The notes: generated from the sequence alone by a model not told the origin. Positions 43,105-52,880 are shown, numbered from the stretch's first letter. The stretch: DNA of 64,000 nucleotides from Rugamonas rivuli (GCF_009380165.1 NZ_WHUF01000004.1:372001-436000); one strand, 5' to 3'. Numbers and translations: made by a program.

Positions 43105-46100
43105 GTACTCGATCGCCACGTCCTTGGCGCCCAGCACCTGCTGGAGCGCCAGTTGCAGCTCGTCCGACGGCGCCACGCGCCACGCTTCGCCCAGCTGCAC
43201 CACGCAGCCCACGCCCTGCGGCGTGATGCGCGCCGACACAGGCAAGCCGTCGGCGTTGCGGTGCGGCGCCAGCACCTCCGCCATCTTGCGCACGTCCACC
43301 GAGGCCGGCAGCGCCATGCCCAGCTGCTTGCCGTAGTTGATGCGCGCCGTGACGATGTCGAACACCTTCTCGGCCGAGATGCGCAGGCCGCCGGAGAAGC
43401 GGTCTTCCGACACCTTGCCGACCACGGCCAGGAACTCGTCGTCCTTGAACATGCGCTTGTTCTCTTCGAACACTTCCGAATACACGGTCACTTCGACCAC
43501 CGCCGTCTTGTCGTCCAGCGTGACGATCAGGATCTTGCCGCGCTGCGTCATCTGCGGACGGATGCCGGTGATTACGCCGCACAACATGCGCGGCTCGCGC
43601 GACGGCTCCAGCTCGGACAGCTTGGTGCGGGCGAAGCGGCGCGCTTCCGGCGCGAACGAGTCGAACATGTGGCCCGACAGGTAGAAGCCCAGCGCGATCT
43701 TTTCCTCGGCCAGCTTCTGGCGGTCGGTGAACGGCGCGGCCTTCACGTACTCCGGCGGCGCCACCAGGTCGGAATCGTCGCCGCCGAACAGGCTGACCTG
43801 GTTGGCCGCCTTGGCTTCCTGGTCCGCGCACTCCATCGCGAAGCTGACCGAGGCCAGCAGGATGGCGCGGTCGATCGCCAGGCAGTCGAAGGCGCCCGCG
43901 CGTATCAGCGATTCGATGGTGCGGCGGTTGATCTGCTTCTTGTCCACGCGCTTGCAGAAATCGAACAGGCTGGTGAACGGGCCGCCGGCGGTGCGCGCGG
44001 CGATGATGGCCTCGATCGCATTCTGGCCGGCGCCCTTGCAGGCGCCCAGGCCGTAGCGGATCTGCGTGACCTTCTTGCCCGTCACCGAAGGCGGCGGGCC
44101 GTCCGGCATGAAGCGGAAGTCGGACTTGTTGATGTCCGGCGGCAGGATGGTCAGGCCGCAGATGTCGATCGAATCCTCGACCAGGATCTTGACCTTCTCG
44201 GTATCCTCCATCGCCAGCGACATATTGGCTGCCATGAACGCGGCCGGATGGTGCGCCTTCAGGTAAGCCGTGTGATACGACAGCAGCGCATACGCGGCGG
44301 CGTGCGACTTGTTGAAGCCGTAGCCCGCGAACTTTTCCATCAAGTCGAAAATCTCGTCGGCCTTCTGCGCGGTCAGGCCATCCTTGGCGGCGCCGGCGCG
44401 GAAGATCTCGCGGTGCTCGGCCATCTCCTCGGCCTTCTTCTTACCCATCGCGCGGCGCAACATGTCGGCGCCGCCCAGCGAGTAGCCGCCGACGATCTGC
44501 GCCATCTGCATCACCTGCTCCTGATACACCATGATGCCGTAGGTTTCGGACAGAATCGATTCGGTGCGCGGATCGGGATAGTCGAATTTTTCGCCGTGCT
44601 TACGTTTGCAGAAGTCCGGGATCAGGTCCATCGGGCCCGGACGGTACAGCGCCACCAGCGCGATAATGTCTTCGAAGCGGTCGGGACGGGCATCTTTCAA
44701 CATGCCCTGCATGCCGCGCGACTCCAGCTGGAACACGGCCACGGTCTTGGCCTTGGTCAGCAGCTCGTAGGACGGGCGGTCGTTCAGCGGCAGGCGCGCC
44801 AGGTCGAACTCGGCCTCTTTCGGATCGAGCATCTTGATGTAGCGGACTGCGCGGTCCAGGATGGTCAGCGTGGTCAGGCCCAAAAAGTCGAACTTCACCA
44901 GGCCCACGGCCTCGACGTCATCCTTGTCGTACTGCGACACCACGCCGCCGTCGCCGCCCTGCGTGTACAGCGGGCAGAAGTCGGTCAACTTGCCCGGTGC
45001 GATCAGCACGCCACCGGCGTGCATGCCGATGTTGCGGGTGATGCCTTCGACCTGTTGCGCCAGGTCCAGCAGCTGCGCCACTTCTTCCTCGTTCTGCTGG
45101 CGTTCCTTGAGCATCGGTTCTTCTTCGATCGCCTCGGCGATCGACACCGGCTTGCCCGGCTTGAACGGAATCAGCTTGGAGACGCCGTCGCAGAAGTTGT
45201 AGCCGAAGTCCATCACGCGGCCGACGTCGCGGATCGCGCCCTTGGCCGCCATGGTACCGAACGTCGCGATCTGCGACACCGCGTCGCGGCCGTACAAGTC
45301 CTTGACGTGCTGGATCACCAGGTCGCGTTTTTCCTGGCAAAAGTCGATGTCGAAGTCGGGCATCGAGACGCGTTCGGGATTCAGGAAACGCTCGAACAGC
45401 AGGTTGTACTTCAGCGGATCGAGGTCGGTGATCTTCAGCGCATACGCCACCAGCGAGCCCGCGCCCGAACCCCGGCCCGGCCCGATCGGCACGTCGTTGT
45501 TCTTGCCCCACTGGATAAACTCCGCCACGATCAGGAAGTAACCCGGGAACTTCATGTTGATGATGGTGTTGTTCTCGAACTCCAGCCGCTCCTCGTAGCG
45601 CGGCCGTTGCTGCTCGCGCTTGACCGGGTCCGGATACAGCTGCTCCAGGCGCTCTTCCAGGCCCTTGCGGGTTTCCGCGCGCAGGAACTCGTCGATGGTC
45701 ATGCCCGGCGTCGGGAAGTTCGGCAGTTGCGGCTTGCCCAGGGTCAGCGTCAGGTTGCAGCGCTTGGCGATTTCCACCGAGTTCTGCAGCGCGGCCGGCA
45801 GGTCGTGGAACAGCTCGCGCATCTCGGCTTGCGACAGGAAGCGCATCTGCTCGTTGAACTTGCGCACGCGCTTGTTATTGGCCAGCATTTCGCCTTCGGC
45901 GATACAGGTGCGGGCCTCGTGGGCGATGAACTCGTCCTTGTTGATGAACTGCACCGGATGCGTGGCCACCACCGGCAGGCCCAGCTTGGCGGCCAGCGCC
46001 ACCGCGTGGCGCACCTGGGCTTCCTGGTTGGCCTGGCCGGCGCGCTGGATCTCGATGTAGAAATGGCCGGGGAAGATCTGCGCCCACTTCTGCGCGTTCT

Positions 46101-46647
46101 TTTCGGCCAGCGCCGGATTGCCGTTTTCAATCGCCATGCCGACGTCGCCGAAGTGCGCGCCGGACAGCACGATCAGGCCGTTGGCCGGATTGACGTCGGG
46201 CAGCAGCGGATAGGTCTTGGCGGTCAGCTCGGCCAGCCACTCGGTGCGGATCTCGGCGCGGCCCTTGTACTGGTTGGTGAGCCAGGCTTGCGACAGCAGT
46301 TCGCACAGCTGCAGATAGCCCATGTGGTTCTTGGCGAACAGCATCAGGCGGTGCGGCTTGTCGCGGTTGTCGTCGTTGGTGATCCAGACATCGACGCCGA
46401 CCACGGGCTTGATGCCCTTGCCGCGCGCGGCCTTGTAGAACTTGACCATGCCGAACATATTGGACAGGTCGGTGACGGCCAGCGCCGCCTGCTTGTCCTT
46501 GGCGGCGCTGCCGACCAGGTCGTCGATGCGGACCAGGCCGTCGACGATGGAGTATTCCGAGTGCACCCGCAGATGGACGAAATCCGGTCCGGTCGGGAGA
46601 GCCGCTGCCGGTGCCGCCACTTCTTGTTCGTTTGCTACCATGTTCAT
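43102..46647 (-). CDS. dnaE: DNA polymerase III subunit alpha
   Basis: 1181 aa, full length for the replicative DnaE1. Order: PHP domain (FVHLRVHSEYSIVDGLVRIDDLVGSAA) at the N-terminus; polymerase core with PIGPGRGSGAGSLVAYALKITDLDPL and the catalytic MPDFDIDF; helix-hairpin-helix; OB domain (MLCGVITGIRPQMTQRGKILIVTLDD); and C-terminal tail for clamp/tau contacts. It starts MNMVANEQEV; the second Met two codons later is an alternative. No imuB/dnaE2 cassette is nearby, and motifs fit the housekeeping polymerase. Confidence 0.97.
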   Translation of the reverse strand: MNMVANEQEVAAPAAALPTGPDFVHLRVHSEYSIVDGLVRIDDLVGSAAKDKQAALAVTDLSNMFGMVKFYKAARGKGIKPVVGVDVWITNDDNRDKPHRLMLFAKNHMGYLQLCELLSQAWLTNQYKGRAEIRTEWLAELTAKTYPLLPDVNPANGLIVLSGAHFGDVGMAIENGNPALAEKNAQKWAQIFPGHFYIEIQRAGQANQEAQVRHAVALAAKLGLPVVATHPVQFINKDEFIAHEARTCIAEGEMLANNKRVRKFNEQMRFLSQAEMRELFHDLPAALQNSVEIAKRCNLTLTLGKPQLPNFPTPGMTIDEFLRAETRKGLEERLEQLYPDPVKREQQRPRYEERLEFENNTIINMKFPGYFLIVAEFIQWGKNNDVPIGPGRGSGAGSLVAYALKITDLDPLKYNLLFERFLNPERVSMPDFDIDFCQEKRDLVIQHVKDLYGRDAVSQIATFGTMAAKGAIRDVGRVMDFGYNFCDGVSKLIPFKPGKPVSIAEAIEEEPMLKERQQNEEEVAQLLDLAQQVEGITRNIGMHAGGVLIAPGKLTDFCPLYTQGGDGGVVSQYDKDDVEAVGLVKFDFLGLTTLTILDRAVRYIKMLDPKEAEFDLARLPLNDRPSYELLTKAKTVAVFQLESRGMQGMLKDARPDRFEDIIALVALYRPGPMDLIPDFCKRKHGEKFDYPDPRTESILSETYGIMVYQEQVMQMAQIVGGYSLGGADMLRRAMGKKKAEEMAEHREIFRAGAAKDGLTAQKADEIFDLMEKFAGYGFNKSHAAAYALLSYHTAYLKAHHPAAFMAANMSLAMEDTEKVKILVEDSIDICGLTILPPDINKSDFRFMPDGPPPSVTGKKVTQIRYGLGACKGAGQNAIEAIIAARTAGGPFTSLFDFCKRVDKKQINRRTIESLIRAGAFDCLAIDRAILLASVSFAMECADQEAKAANQVSLFGGDDSDLVAPPEYVKAAPFTDRQKLAEEKIALGFYLSGHMFDSFAPEARRFARTKLSELEPSREPRMLCGVITGIRPQMTQRGKILIVTLDDKTAVVEVTVYSEVFEENKRMFKDDEFLAVVGKVSEDRFSGGLRISAEKVFDIVTARINYGKQLGMALPASVDVRKMAEVLAPHRNADGLPVSARITPQGVGCVVQLGEAWRVAPSDELQLALQQVLGAKDVAIEY

Positions 46648-46755
46648 ACGCCGCTCAATGCTGGTTCAATAACCAGCTATTTTACCGTGCGGCGGCCGGG
46701 TGCGATGAATCTGATTTGCAGCCCCATTTGCGCCAGCTCGGCGTGCGGTGTTACG

Positions 46756-46770
46756 CTATACGTACGATAG
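46756..46770. promoter_or_regulatory. Near-palindrome upstream of hicA (candidate operator)
   Basis: CTATACGTACGATAG is symmetric around CGTACG except for one position in each arm, and lies 4 bp before the hicA start codon, in the place where an autoregulatory operator or -10 (TATACG) would be. Confidence 0.3.
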
Positions 46771-46774
46771 GCGA

Positions 46775-46957
46775 ATGAATAGCGCCGACCTGATCAAGCA
46801 ACTAGAACGAGCCGGCTGGATACTCCGCAACGTCAGGGGATCCCACCACATCTACTCGCACCCGGAGCGAGGCGGACACATCAGCGTACCGCATCCTAAA
46901 AAAGATCTCGGGGTAGGCTTGGTTCAAAAACTACTCAAGCAAGCTGGACTGAAATAG
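46775..46957 (+). CDS. hicA: HicA-type mRNA interferase toxin
   Basis: 60 aa from ATG at 46775 (MNSADLIKQLERAGWILRNVRGSHHIYSHPERGG). Double-stranded-RNA-binding-like fold with the catalytic His in GSHHIYSHP and the conserved ISVPHPKKDLGVGLVQKLLKQAGL end. HicA cleaves mRNA to arrest growth and is neutralised by HicB. The antitoxin starts 9 bp downstream. The toxin reading frame looks intact and complete. Confidence 0.93.
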   Translation: MNSADLIKQLERAGWILRNVRGSHHIYSHPERGGHISVPHPKKDLGVGLVQKLLKQAGLK

Positions 46958-46966
46958 GACATCATC

Positions 46967-47278
46967 ATGAGGTATCCGATCGCAATTGAGCCTGGTGACG
47001 CAACCCATGCATTTGGCGTTGTCATACCTGATCTTCCAGGTTGTTTCTCCGCAGGCGACACCCTGGATGAGGCTATCGACAATGCTCGTGAAGCTGCAGA
47101 ACTCTGGCTAGCGACGGTGATAGAGGATGGCGGTAGCGCCCCACCGGCACGCTCTTTCGCGGAGCACCATGTGAATCCTGAATTTTTCGGTTGGATTTGG
47201 GCAGTCATATCAATCGATCCAGCAACATTGACAACTAAGAACGTCAACCAGTGTGCTCGTTTTTTAGGCACATCTTGA
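46967..47278 (+). CDS. hicB: HicB-family antitoxin, shortened at the C-terminus
   Basis: 103 aa. The N-terminal HicB domain is intact: MRYPIAIEPGDATHAFGVVIPDLPGCFSAGDTLDEAIDNAREAAELWLATVIEDG. This part binds and blocks HicA. HicB proteins of this class normally continue past WAV(I/V)xID for 30-35 residues with a ribbon-helix-helix or HTH DNA-binding segment. Here the frame ends with TKNVNQCARFLGTS and a stop. Neutralisation may survive, but DNA binding and autoregulation are probably lost, or repression uses another protein. Confidence 0.85.
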   Translation: MRYPIAIEPGDATHAFGVVIPDLPGCFSAGDTLDEAIDNAREAAELWLATVIEDGGSAPPARSFAEHHVNPEFFGWIWAVISIDPATLTTKNVNQCARFLGTS

Positions 47279-47305
47279 GCTAAATTGCTCAACCTTGCGT
47301 ATAAT
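47275..47305 (+). promoter_or_regulatory. Inverted repeat and -10 upstream of trhO
   Basis: TTGAGC-TAAATT-GCTCAA (47275-47292) covers the hicB stop codon; TATAAT at 47300-47305 in the context TTGCGTATAATG follows. TTGAGC could serve as a -35 at a long 19-bp spacing. The same -10 context precedes the diguanylate cyclase gene at 28520. Confidence 0.4.
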
Positions 47306-47337
47306 GTCGGCTCCTTACTTCTTTTGATCCTGCCACC

Positions 47338-48237
47338 ATGCACGCTAATACTGCTTTACAAGCTGAAGCGCATGCCGCCGCCATCGCTGCCGCTGCCGCT
47401 CACGTCAACATCGCCGCCTACAAATTCGTCACCTTCGACGACACCGAGGCGATGCGCCCGCTGTACCAGGACATTTGCAAGCGGCTGGAACTGAAAGGCA
47501 CCATCCTGCTGACGCCGGAAGGCATCAATATGTTCCTGTCCGGCCCGCGCTCGCACATCGACGAGTTCCTGGCCTGGGTCCGCAGCGACGCCCGCTTCGC
47601 CGACCTGGAAGTGAAGGAAAGCTATTCGGCCGAACAATCGCACAAGCGCATGCTGGTCAAGATCAAAAAAGAAATCATCACCATGCGCATGCCGCTGATC
47701 AAGCCGGAAGAAGGCCGCGCGCCCTTCGTCGAAGCCCACACGCTCAAGCGCTGGCTCGACAGCGGCGTCGACGACAACGGCCGCCCGGTGGTCATGGTCG
47801 ACACCCGCAACGATTTCGAAGTCGACGTCGGCACCTTCGACCACACGGTCGACTACCGCATCAAGAAGTTCACCGAGTTCCCGGAAGTGATCGCCGCCCA
47901 CAAGGACGACTTCGCCGGCAAGACCGTGGTGACCTTCTGCACCGGCGGCATCCGCTGCGAAAAGGCCGCGATCCACATGCAGAACATCGGCTACGACAAC
48001 GTCTACCAACTCGAAGGCGGCATCCTCAAGTACTTCGAGGAAGTCGGCGGCGCCCACTACACCGGCGACTGCTTCGTGTTCGACTACCGCACCGCGCTCA
48101 ATCCGAAACTGGAACCGACCGAGACCGTGCAATGCTTCGTCTGCCGCTCGGTGGTGACGCCGCGCCAGCAACTGGCGCCGGAATACGTGTACGAGAAATC
48201 GTGCCCGCATTGCTACGGCAAGGACCAGGCGGCGTAA
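47338..48237 (+). CDS. trhO: tRNA uridine 5-oxyacetic acid-pathway hydroxylase (rhodanese-like)
   Basis: 299 aa, UPF0176/YceA type. N-terminal acylphosphatase-like domain ([42 protein letters not shown]) and a rhodanese domain with the active-site loop [13 protein letters not shown]-terminal Cys-rich segment ([14 protein letters not shown]...SCPHCYGK) is likely a zinc site. TrhO hydroxylates U34 of tRNAs in E. coli and Bacillus; assignment is by family. Monocistronic, with its own upstream -10 and a strong terminator downstream. Confidence 0.9.
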   Translation: MHANTALQAEAHAAAIAAAAAHVNIAAYKFVTFDDTEAMRPLYQDICKRLELKGTILLTPEGINMFLSGPRSHIDEFLAWVRSDARFADLEVKESYSAEQSHKRMLVKIKKEIITMRMPLIKPEEGRAPFVEAHTLKRWLDSGVDDNGRPVVMVDTRNDFEVDVGTFDHTVDYRIKKFTEFPEVIAAHKDDFAGKTVVTFCTGGIRCEKAAIHMQNIGYDNVYQLEGGILKYFEEVGGAHYTGDCFVFDYRTALNPKLEPTETVQCFVCRSVVTPRQQLAPEYVYEKSCPHCYGKDQAA

Positions 48238-48248
48238 GCACCGCCCAT

Positions 48249-48287
48249 AAAAAAAAGCCGCGCATCCAACGATGCGCGGCTTTTTTT
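48249..48287. terminator. Bidirectional terminator
   Basis: A-run, GCCGCGCAT-CCAACG-ATGCGCGGC, T-run (T7 rightward, T8 leftward). It ends trhO from the left and the type I secretion operon (TolC gene) from the right. Confidence 0.92.
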
Positions 48288-48324
48288 CATGGCGATGGCC
48301 GTTACTGCCTGCCGTCCATCATGC

Positions 48325-49689
48325 TCACCCGCGAAAATACGGGGCGATTTCCCGCACGTCGGCTTCCGACAAGGTACCCGCCGCCGCCCGCATGCGCAGC
48401 ATGGTGATCAGGTAGTTGTAGCGCGCCTGGGCCAGGTCGCGCTTGTTGACGTACAGCTGCTGGGTCGCATTGAGCACGTCCAGGTTGATGCGCACGCCGC
48501 CCTTGACGCTCTGCTGGGTAGCCTTGATCAGCAGCTCGGACGATGCCACCGCCTTCTGCAAGGCATTGACACGCGTGATCGCGCTCAGCATGAAGTCAAA
48601 GTCCTTGCGCAGTTCGGCCACGGTCTTGTCGATCTGGATCTGCAAGTCGGCCTTGGCTTTTTCCTGGTTCGCGACGGCCATCCGGCTTTGCGCATTGACC
48701 GAACCGCCAGAGTACAGCGGAATGTTGACCTGAATGCCGATGCTGCGCGAGACCGTGCTTTGATCGTAAGTCTGGATCGAATCGGAAGCGCTGCGGCTGT
48801 AGTTACCGACCAGATCGATACGCGGCGCATGGCCGGCGCGTGCCTTCAGCACCTCCAGGCGCGCGATATCGACGCCGTAGCCCAGCGTCTTGATATCCGG
48901 ATTGCGCTCCAGCGCGATGCGCTTCCATTCCTCGAAGCTGACGCTGTCGAGCGGGCGGGTCTGGAAGTCCGGCACCAGCTTGTCCAGCTCGCCGACATCG
49001 CCGCCGATGATGCTGCCCAGCGTGGTGCGCGACAGTGCCAGCGCATCCTGCGCTTCCAGCACGGCGGCTTCGGACGAATCCAGGCGTGCCTGGCTTTCCA
49101 GCATGTCGGTGCGGGTACCCTCGCCTTTTTCAAACAGGCGGTCATTGACCTTGCGCTGCTCGACGTACACATCGCGCTCGACTTTCGCCAGCATCAGCAG
49201 GTCGCCCTTGTACAGCGTGTCCAGATAGGCGCTGATCACGCGCGACACCACTTCCTGCTGCTGGCTCTCGAACTGCGCCGCCGTGTAGTCGGCCTGATAG
49301 CCGCCTTGCTTGTAGCGCGCATAGCCGTCCAGATTGAACAGGCTCTGGCGGACCTGGATGCCGGTCGAGCGGCTCAGGTAATCGCGCGCATAGATCTGCT
49401 GCGGCAGCACGGGCAGCGGCGGAGCTTGCGTGACCGTATTGCGTACCTGGGTCAAGCCATAGTTGGCGGAGACCTGGGGCAGCAGGTTGGAGAGGCCCAG
49501 CGCACGGTTTTCCTTGCCGGCCTCGCTCGCATAGTATGCCGAGCGATAGGTCGCATCGTTCTGCAGCGCGGCCCGGTACGCTTCCATCAGGCCCAGCGCG
49601 CCGGCCGCCGGGGTGTACAGCAGCGCCGCAGCCGCCACGGCGGACGCCATCACCGTCAGGCGCTGCGCGCGTTTCAGGATGTGTGCCAC
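48325..49689 (-). CDS. TolC-family outer-membrane channel of a type I secretion system
   Basis: 454 aa from GTG at 49689, which has GGAGG six bases upstream and begins one base after the HlyD stop; a longer ATG frame from 49719 lacks that signal. Signal peptide (LTVMASAVAAAALLYTPAAGALG), then the alpha-helical duplicated barrel-tunnel pattern of TolC: LMEAYRAALQNDATYRSAYY, NLLPQVSANYGL, IGIQVNIPLYSGGSVNAQSRMAV in the second repeat. It forms the outer-membrane exit duct for the ABC/HlyD pair encoded directly upstream. Last gene of the operon, followed by a bidirectional terminator. Confidence 0.92.
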   Translation of the reverse strand: MAHILKRAQRLTVMASAVAAAALLYTPAAGALGLMEAYRAALQNDATYRSAYYASEAGKENRALGLSNLLPQVSANYGLTQVRNTVTQAPPLPVLPQQIYARDYLSRSTGIQVRQSLFNLDGYARYKQGGYQADYTAAQFESQQQEVVSRVISAYLDTLYKGDLLMLAKVERDVYVEQRKVNDRLFEKGEGTRTDMLESQARLDSSEAAVLEAQDALALSRTTLGSIIGGDVGELDKLVPDFQTRPLDSVSFEEWKRIALERNPDIKTLGYGVDIARLEVLKARAGHAPRIDLVGNYSRSASDSIQTYDQSTVSRSIGIQVNIPLYSGGSVNAQSRMAVANQEKAKADLQIQIDKTVAELRKDFDFMLSAITRVNALQKAVASSELLIKATQQSVKGGVRINLDVLNATQQLYVNKRDLAQARYNYLITMLRMRAAAGTLSEADVREIAPYFRG

Positions 49690-49690
49690 G

Positions 49691-51049
49691 TTAGTCCTCC
49701 GACATTGAGGTTTTTGCACGATCGAACACTGGCTTCAGCAGGTAGCTCATCATGCTGCGTTCGCCCGTTTTCACGAAGATCTCGACCGGCATGCCTGGCA
49801 CGACCGCCATCTTCTTGGCGGCGATCATTTTCGCGCCTTCCGGCGTCACCTTGGCGCGTACCTTGTAGTACGGGTTGCCGGTGCGCTCCTCGACGGCGCG
49901 GTCGGCCGCCACCTGGATCACGGTACCCTGGATATGCGGCGTTTTGTTCGAATTGAAGGCGGCGAAGATCAGTTCGACCGGCAGGCCCGGATGCACCTTG
50001 TCGATCAGGTTGACAGCCAGCTGCCCTTCCACCACCACCGAATCGTCGGTCGGCACGATTTCCATCATTTTCGCGCCAGGGCTGACGATGCCGCCGCGGG
50101 TGAAGACGGTCGAACCCAGCACCGTGCCATCGACCGGCGACTTGATTTCAATGCTGCCGACTTCGAAGGCCTGGCCTTTCAGGCGGCCTTCCAGCGCCTC
50201 GGCTTCCTTCTGCGTTTCAGCCAGCTGCGTGCGCACTTCCTTCTGGTATTCCTGCGTGCGCTGCATCTTGCGCAGATTCAGTTCGGCGATCTGGCGGCGC
50301 GAACGTCCGAGGTTGCCGACGTCCTCGGCAATCTGGCCGATCAGCTGCGAATAGGTGCGCTGCAGATCGAGGAAACGGTTGCGGGCGACATAACCTTCGG
50401 CGGCCAGCTCGCGCGTGCTGTCCATTTGTTCCTTGGCGATGGCCAGCTGTTCCTTCTTGGCGTTGCGCGACTCTTCCAGGCCACGCGCCTGGGAGGTGAT
50501 GCCGGCGATGTTTTCATCGGAGCCGGCCAGCTCGTTGCGCAGCGCCGACTGGCGCGACGTCAGCAACTGTTCCTGCAGCATCATAATGCCGGGCACGCGC
50601 GGATCGTCTTTGTACGGCTGCAGCTTGGACGGGAACGGGATCTGCGACTTGCCTGCCAGCTCGGCCTGCAAGCGCGCCTCGGCGGCGCGGCCGCCCAGGT
50701 ACTGGGCGATCGTCACATCCATGTTCGACTTGACCTGGGTGCCGTTCATGCGCACCAGCACCTGGCCTTGCTTGACGTGGTCGCCATCGTTGACCAGGAT
50801 ATCCTGGACGATGCCTTCCGCCTGATACTGGATCGCCTTGCGGTTGCTTTCCTTGACCACGGTGCCGGACAGCGGCACGCCCTTGTCGAGCGGTGCGAAG
50901 GTAGCCCAGACCAGGAAGCCGACAAAGCCGACCAGCACCAGTATCCAGCCCATGCGCGCGTACGACGAGGCATCCGTATTGACCGTCAGCGGCGCCACAT
51001 CATGGGTGATGACCTCCGCCGCGGGTTCCTGCTTTTTAATCATATTCAT
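49691..51049 (-). CDS. HlyD-family membrane fusion protein
   Basis: 452 aa from ATG at 51049 (MNMIKKQEPAAEV), with AGGAGT eight bases before it. One TM helix (GWILVLVGFVGFLVWATFA), a lipoyl-like half (VKEGN-type: ILVNDGDHVKQGQVLVRMNGTQ), a long periplasmic coiled coil with Glu/Gln/Ala heptads (about 140-290), then the second lipoyl half (GSIEIKSPVDGTVLGSTVFTRGGIVSPGAKMMEIVP). It bridges the ABC transporter and TolC. It starts 4 bp after the ABC gene stop and ends 1 bp before the TolC start. Confidence 0.95.
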   Translation of the reverse strand: MNMIKKQEPAAEVITHDVAPLTVNTDASSYARMGWILVLVGFVGFLVWATFAPLDKGVPLSGTVVKESNRKAIQYQAEGIVQDILVNDGDHVKQGQVLVRMNGTQVKSNMDVTIAQYLGGRAAEARLQAELAGKSQIPFPSKLQPYKDDPRVPGIMMLQEQLLTSRQSALRNELAGSDENIAGITSQARGLEESRNAKKEQLAIAKEQMDSTRELAAEGYVARNRFLDLQRTYSQLIGQIAEDVGNLGRSRRQIAELNLRKMQRTQEYQKEVRTQLAETQKEAEALEGRLKGQAFEVGSIEIKSPVDGTVLGSTVFTRGGIVSPGAKMMEIVPTDDSVVVEGQLAVNLIDKVHPGLPVELIFAAFNSNKTPHIQGTVIQVAADRAVEERTGNPYYKVRAKVTPEGAKMIAAKKMAVVPGMPVEIFVKTGERSMMSYLLKPVFDRAKTSMSED

Positions 51050-51053
51050 CGCA

Positions 51054-52880
51054 TTACTCCTGTTCCGTCGCGTCAGCGGCAGCAGCTGCCTGCTGTTGTT
51101 GCGCAACCTGCTGTGCATCGACCTCGGCACGCTGGGCCGCCTGCTGCGCGGCCTGCTGTTGCTGGGCCGCTTGCTGCGCTTCGAGTTGCTTCTGGTTGTT
51201 CTCCTGCAGGTGCGCCAGCACCTGGTTGGTCGGACCGAACACCGCCACCTGGCCGTCGCGCAACATCAGCAGCTTGCTGGTGGCGGCGATGATGCTGGTG
51301 CGGTGGGTAATCAGGACGATGGTCTTGCCGCGCGCGCGCAGGTCGTTAATCGCTTGCACCAATGCGGCCTCGCCGACATCGTCCAGGTTGGAGTTCGGTT
51401 CATCGAGCACCAGGAACGACGGATCGCCGTACATGGCGCGCGCCAGGCCGAGGCGCTGGCGTTGGCCGCCGGACAGTCCGGCGCCGCCGTCGCCCAGCAT
51501 GGTGTTGTAGCCGTCGGGGAAATGCAGCACCAGTTCATGGATGCCGGCGCGCTTGGCAGCCTGCACCACCTTTTCCGGATCGACGTCGCCGAAGCGGGCG
51601 ATGTTCTCGCCGATGGTGCCGCTGAACAGTTCGATATCCTGCGGCAGATAGCCGATGCTCGGCCCGAGCTCGCTCTTGTTCCAGGTATAGATATCGGCGC
51701 TGTCCAGCCTTACCTTGCCCAGCCCGGCCGGCCACACGCCGACCAGCAAGCGCGCCAGCGTCGATTTGCCCGAACCGCTGGGGCCGATCACGCCCAGCAC
51801 ATCGCCGGCGGCGATGGAGAAATTCACGCCGCGCAGCACCGGCGCCTGCGAGCCCGGCGGCGCCGCCGTCACGCCTTCGACCGACACATTGCCCAGCGGC
51901 TTAGGCAGTTCCATGCCGGCGGCACGGGCCGGATTGGCGGCCAGCAGCATGGTCAGGCGCTCGTAGGCGCTGCGGGTCGAGCTGAACGATTTCCATACGC
52001 CGATCACCTGCTGCACCGGCGCCAGCGCGCGGCCGACCAGGATGGAGGCGGCAATCATCATGCCCGGGGAGATTTTATTTTCAAGAACCAGCAGCGCGCC
52101 AAAGCCCAGCACCAGCGATTGCAGCGACACCTGGACAAACTTGGTGACGGCGCCGATCACGCCGGCCTTCTCGCTGGCTTCCGCCTGCAGGTGCAGGAAC
52201 TTGCCGTGCAGCTTGAACCAGCGGTTCATCAGGTTGGGCAGCATGCCCATCGATTCAATCACTTCGGCGTTGCGCAGATTGTTGGTCGCCAGCGTGTTGG
52301 AAGCGATCGCCATGGCGTTGGCTTCGCTCAGCGGCTTGTGCGACACGCGTTCGTTGACGTAGGCGCAGATCACCAGCAGGACGGTGCCGACCAGCGAGAA
52401 CAGGCCCAGCGACGGTTCGAAGACGAAGATCACGATCAGGTAGACCGGGAACCATGGCGCGTCGAAGAAGGCGAACAAGGCGTTACCGGTCAGGAACTGG
52501 CGCACATTGGTCAGATCCGCCAGCGCCTGGCCGGCGTTGCCGCCGCTGCGCTTGAGGTTCTGCTCGAAGGCCGCGCTGTAGATGCGCTTGTTGAGCTTCA
52601 TGTCGAACTGCGCGCCGACGCGCACCAGCACGAAACTACGCACCAGCTCCAGGGCGCCGACAAACAGATAGGCGCCGACGATCATCAGCGACAGCATCAG
52701 CAAGGTGATTTCGTTACGGCTGGCCAGTACGCGGTCGTAGACCTGCAGCATGTACAGCGACGGCGCCAGCATCAGCAGGTTGCTGATCGCGCTGAACACG
52801 CCGACCGTGACAAAGGTGCTCTTGAAGGTGCGCAGCACCTGAGCAATTTCGTTCTTTGAATCGAGTAATTTGTTTTTCAT
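51054..52880 (-). CDS. Type I secretion system permease/ATPase (PrtD family)
   Basis: 608 aa from ATG at 52880 (MKNKLLDSKNEIAQVLRTFKS). Six-helix ABC membrane domain (about 25-300), then the nucleotide-binding domain: Walker A GPSGSGKSTLA, Q-loop, signature LSGGQRQRLGLARAM, Walker B FLVLDEPNSNLDD, His in LITHR. It lacks the C39 peptidase-like domain of HlyB, as expected for PrtD/LipB/RsaD-type exporters of RTX and S-layer proteins. The last about 50 residues are a Gln/Ala-rich low-complexity tail, probably flexible. First gene of the operon, with a Crp-type operator 89 bp upstream of its start. Confidence 0.94.
   Translation of the reverse strand: MKNKLLDSKNEIAQVLRTFKSTFVTVGVFSAISNLLMLAPSLYMLQVYDRVLASRNEITLLMLSLMIVGAYLFVGALELVRSFVLVRVGAQFDMKLNKRIYSAAFEQNLKRSGGNAGQALADLTNVRQFLTGNALFAFFDAPWFPVYLIVIFVFEPSLGLFSLVGTVLLVICAYVNERVSHKPLSEANAMAIASNTLATNNLRNAEVIESMGMLPNLMNRWFKLHGKFLHLQAEASEKAGVIGAVTKFVQVSLQSLVLGFGALLVLENKISPGMMIAASILVGRALAPVQQVIGVWKSFSSTRSAYERLTMLLAANPARAAGMELPKPLGNVSVEGVTAAPPGSQAPVLRGVNFSIAAGDVLGVIGPSGSGKSTLARLLVGVWPAGLGKVRLDSADIYTWNKSELGPSIGYLPQDIELFSGTIGENIARFGDVDPEKVVQAAKRAGIHELVLHFPDGYNTMLGDGGAGLSGGQRQRLGLARAMYGDPSFLVLDEPNSNLDDVGEAALVQAINDLRARGKTIVLITHRTSIIAATSKLLMLRDGQVAVFGPTNQVLAHLQENNQKQLEAQQAAQQQQAAQQAAQRAEVDAQQVAQQQQAAAAADATEQE

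Noticed and set aside
43096..46770. Rightward open frame of about 1220 codons opposite dnaE
   Set aside because: Mirror of the high-GC codon usage of dnaE; the His/Arg/Gln-rich product has no family features.
52151..52880. Peptidase (C39) domain on the secretion ATPase
   Set aside because: The N-terminus goes directly into membrane helices with no Cys/His protease motif; it is a PrtD-type, not a bacteriocin-type exporter.
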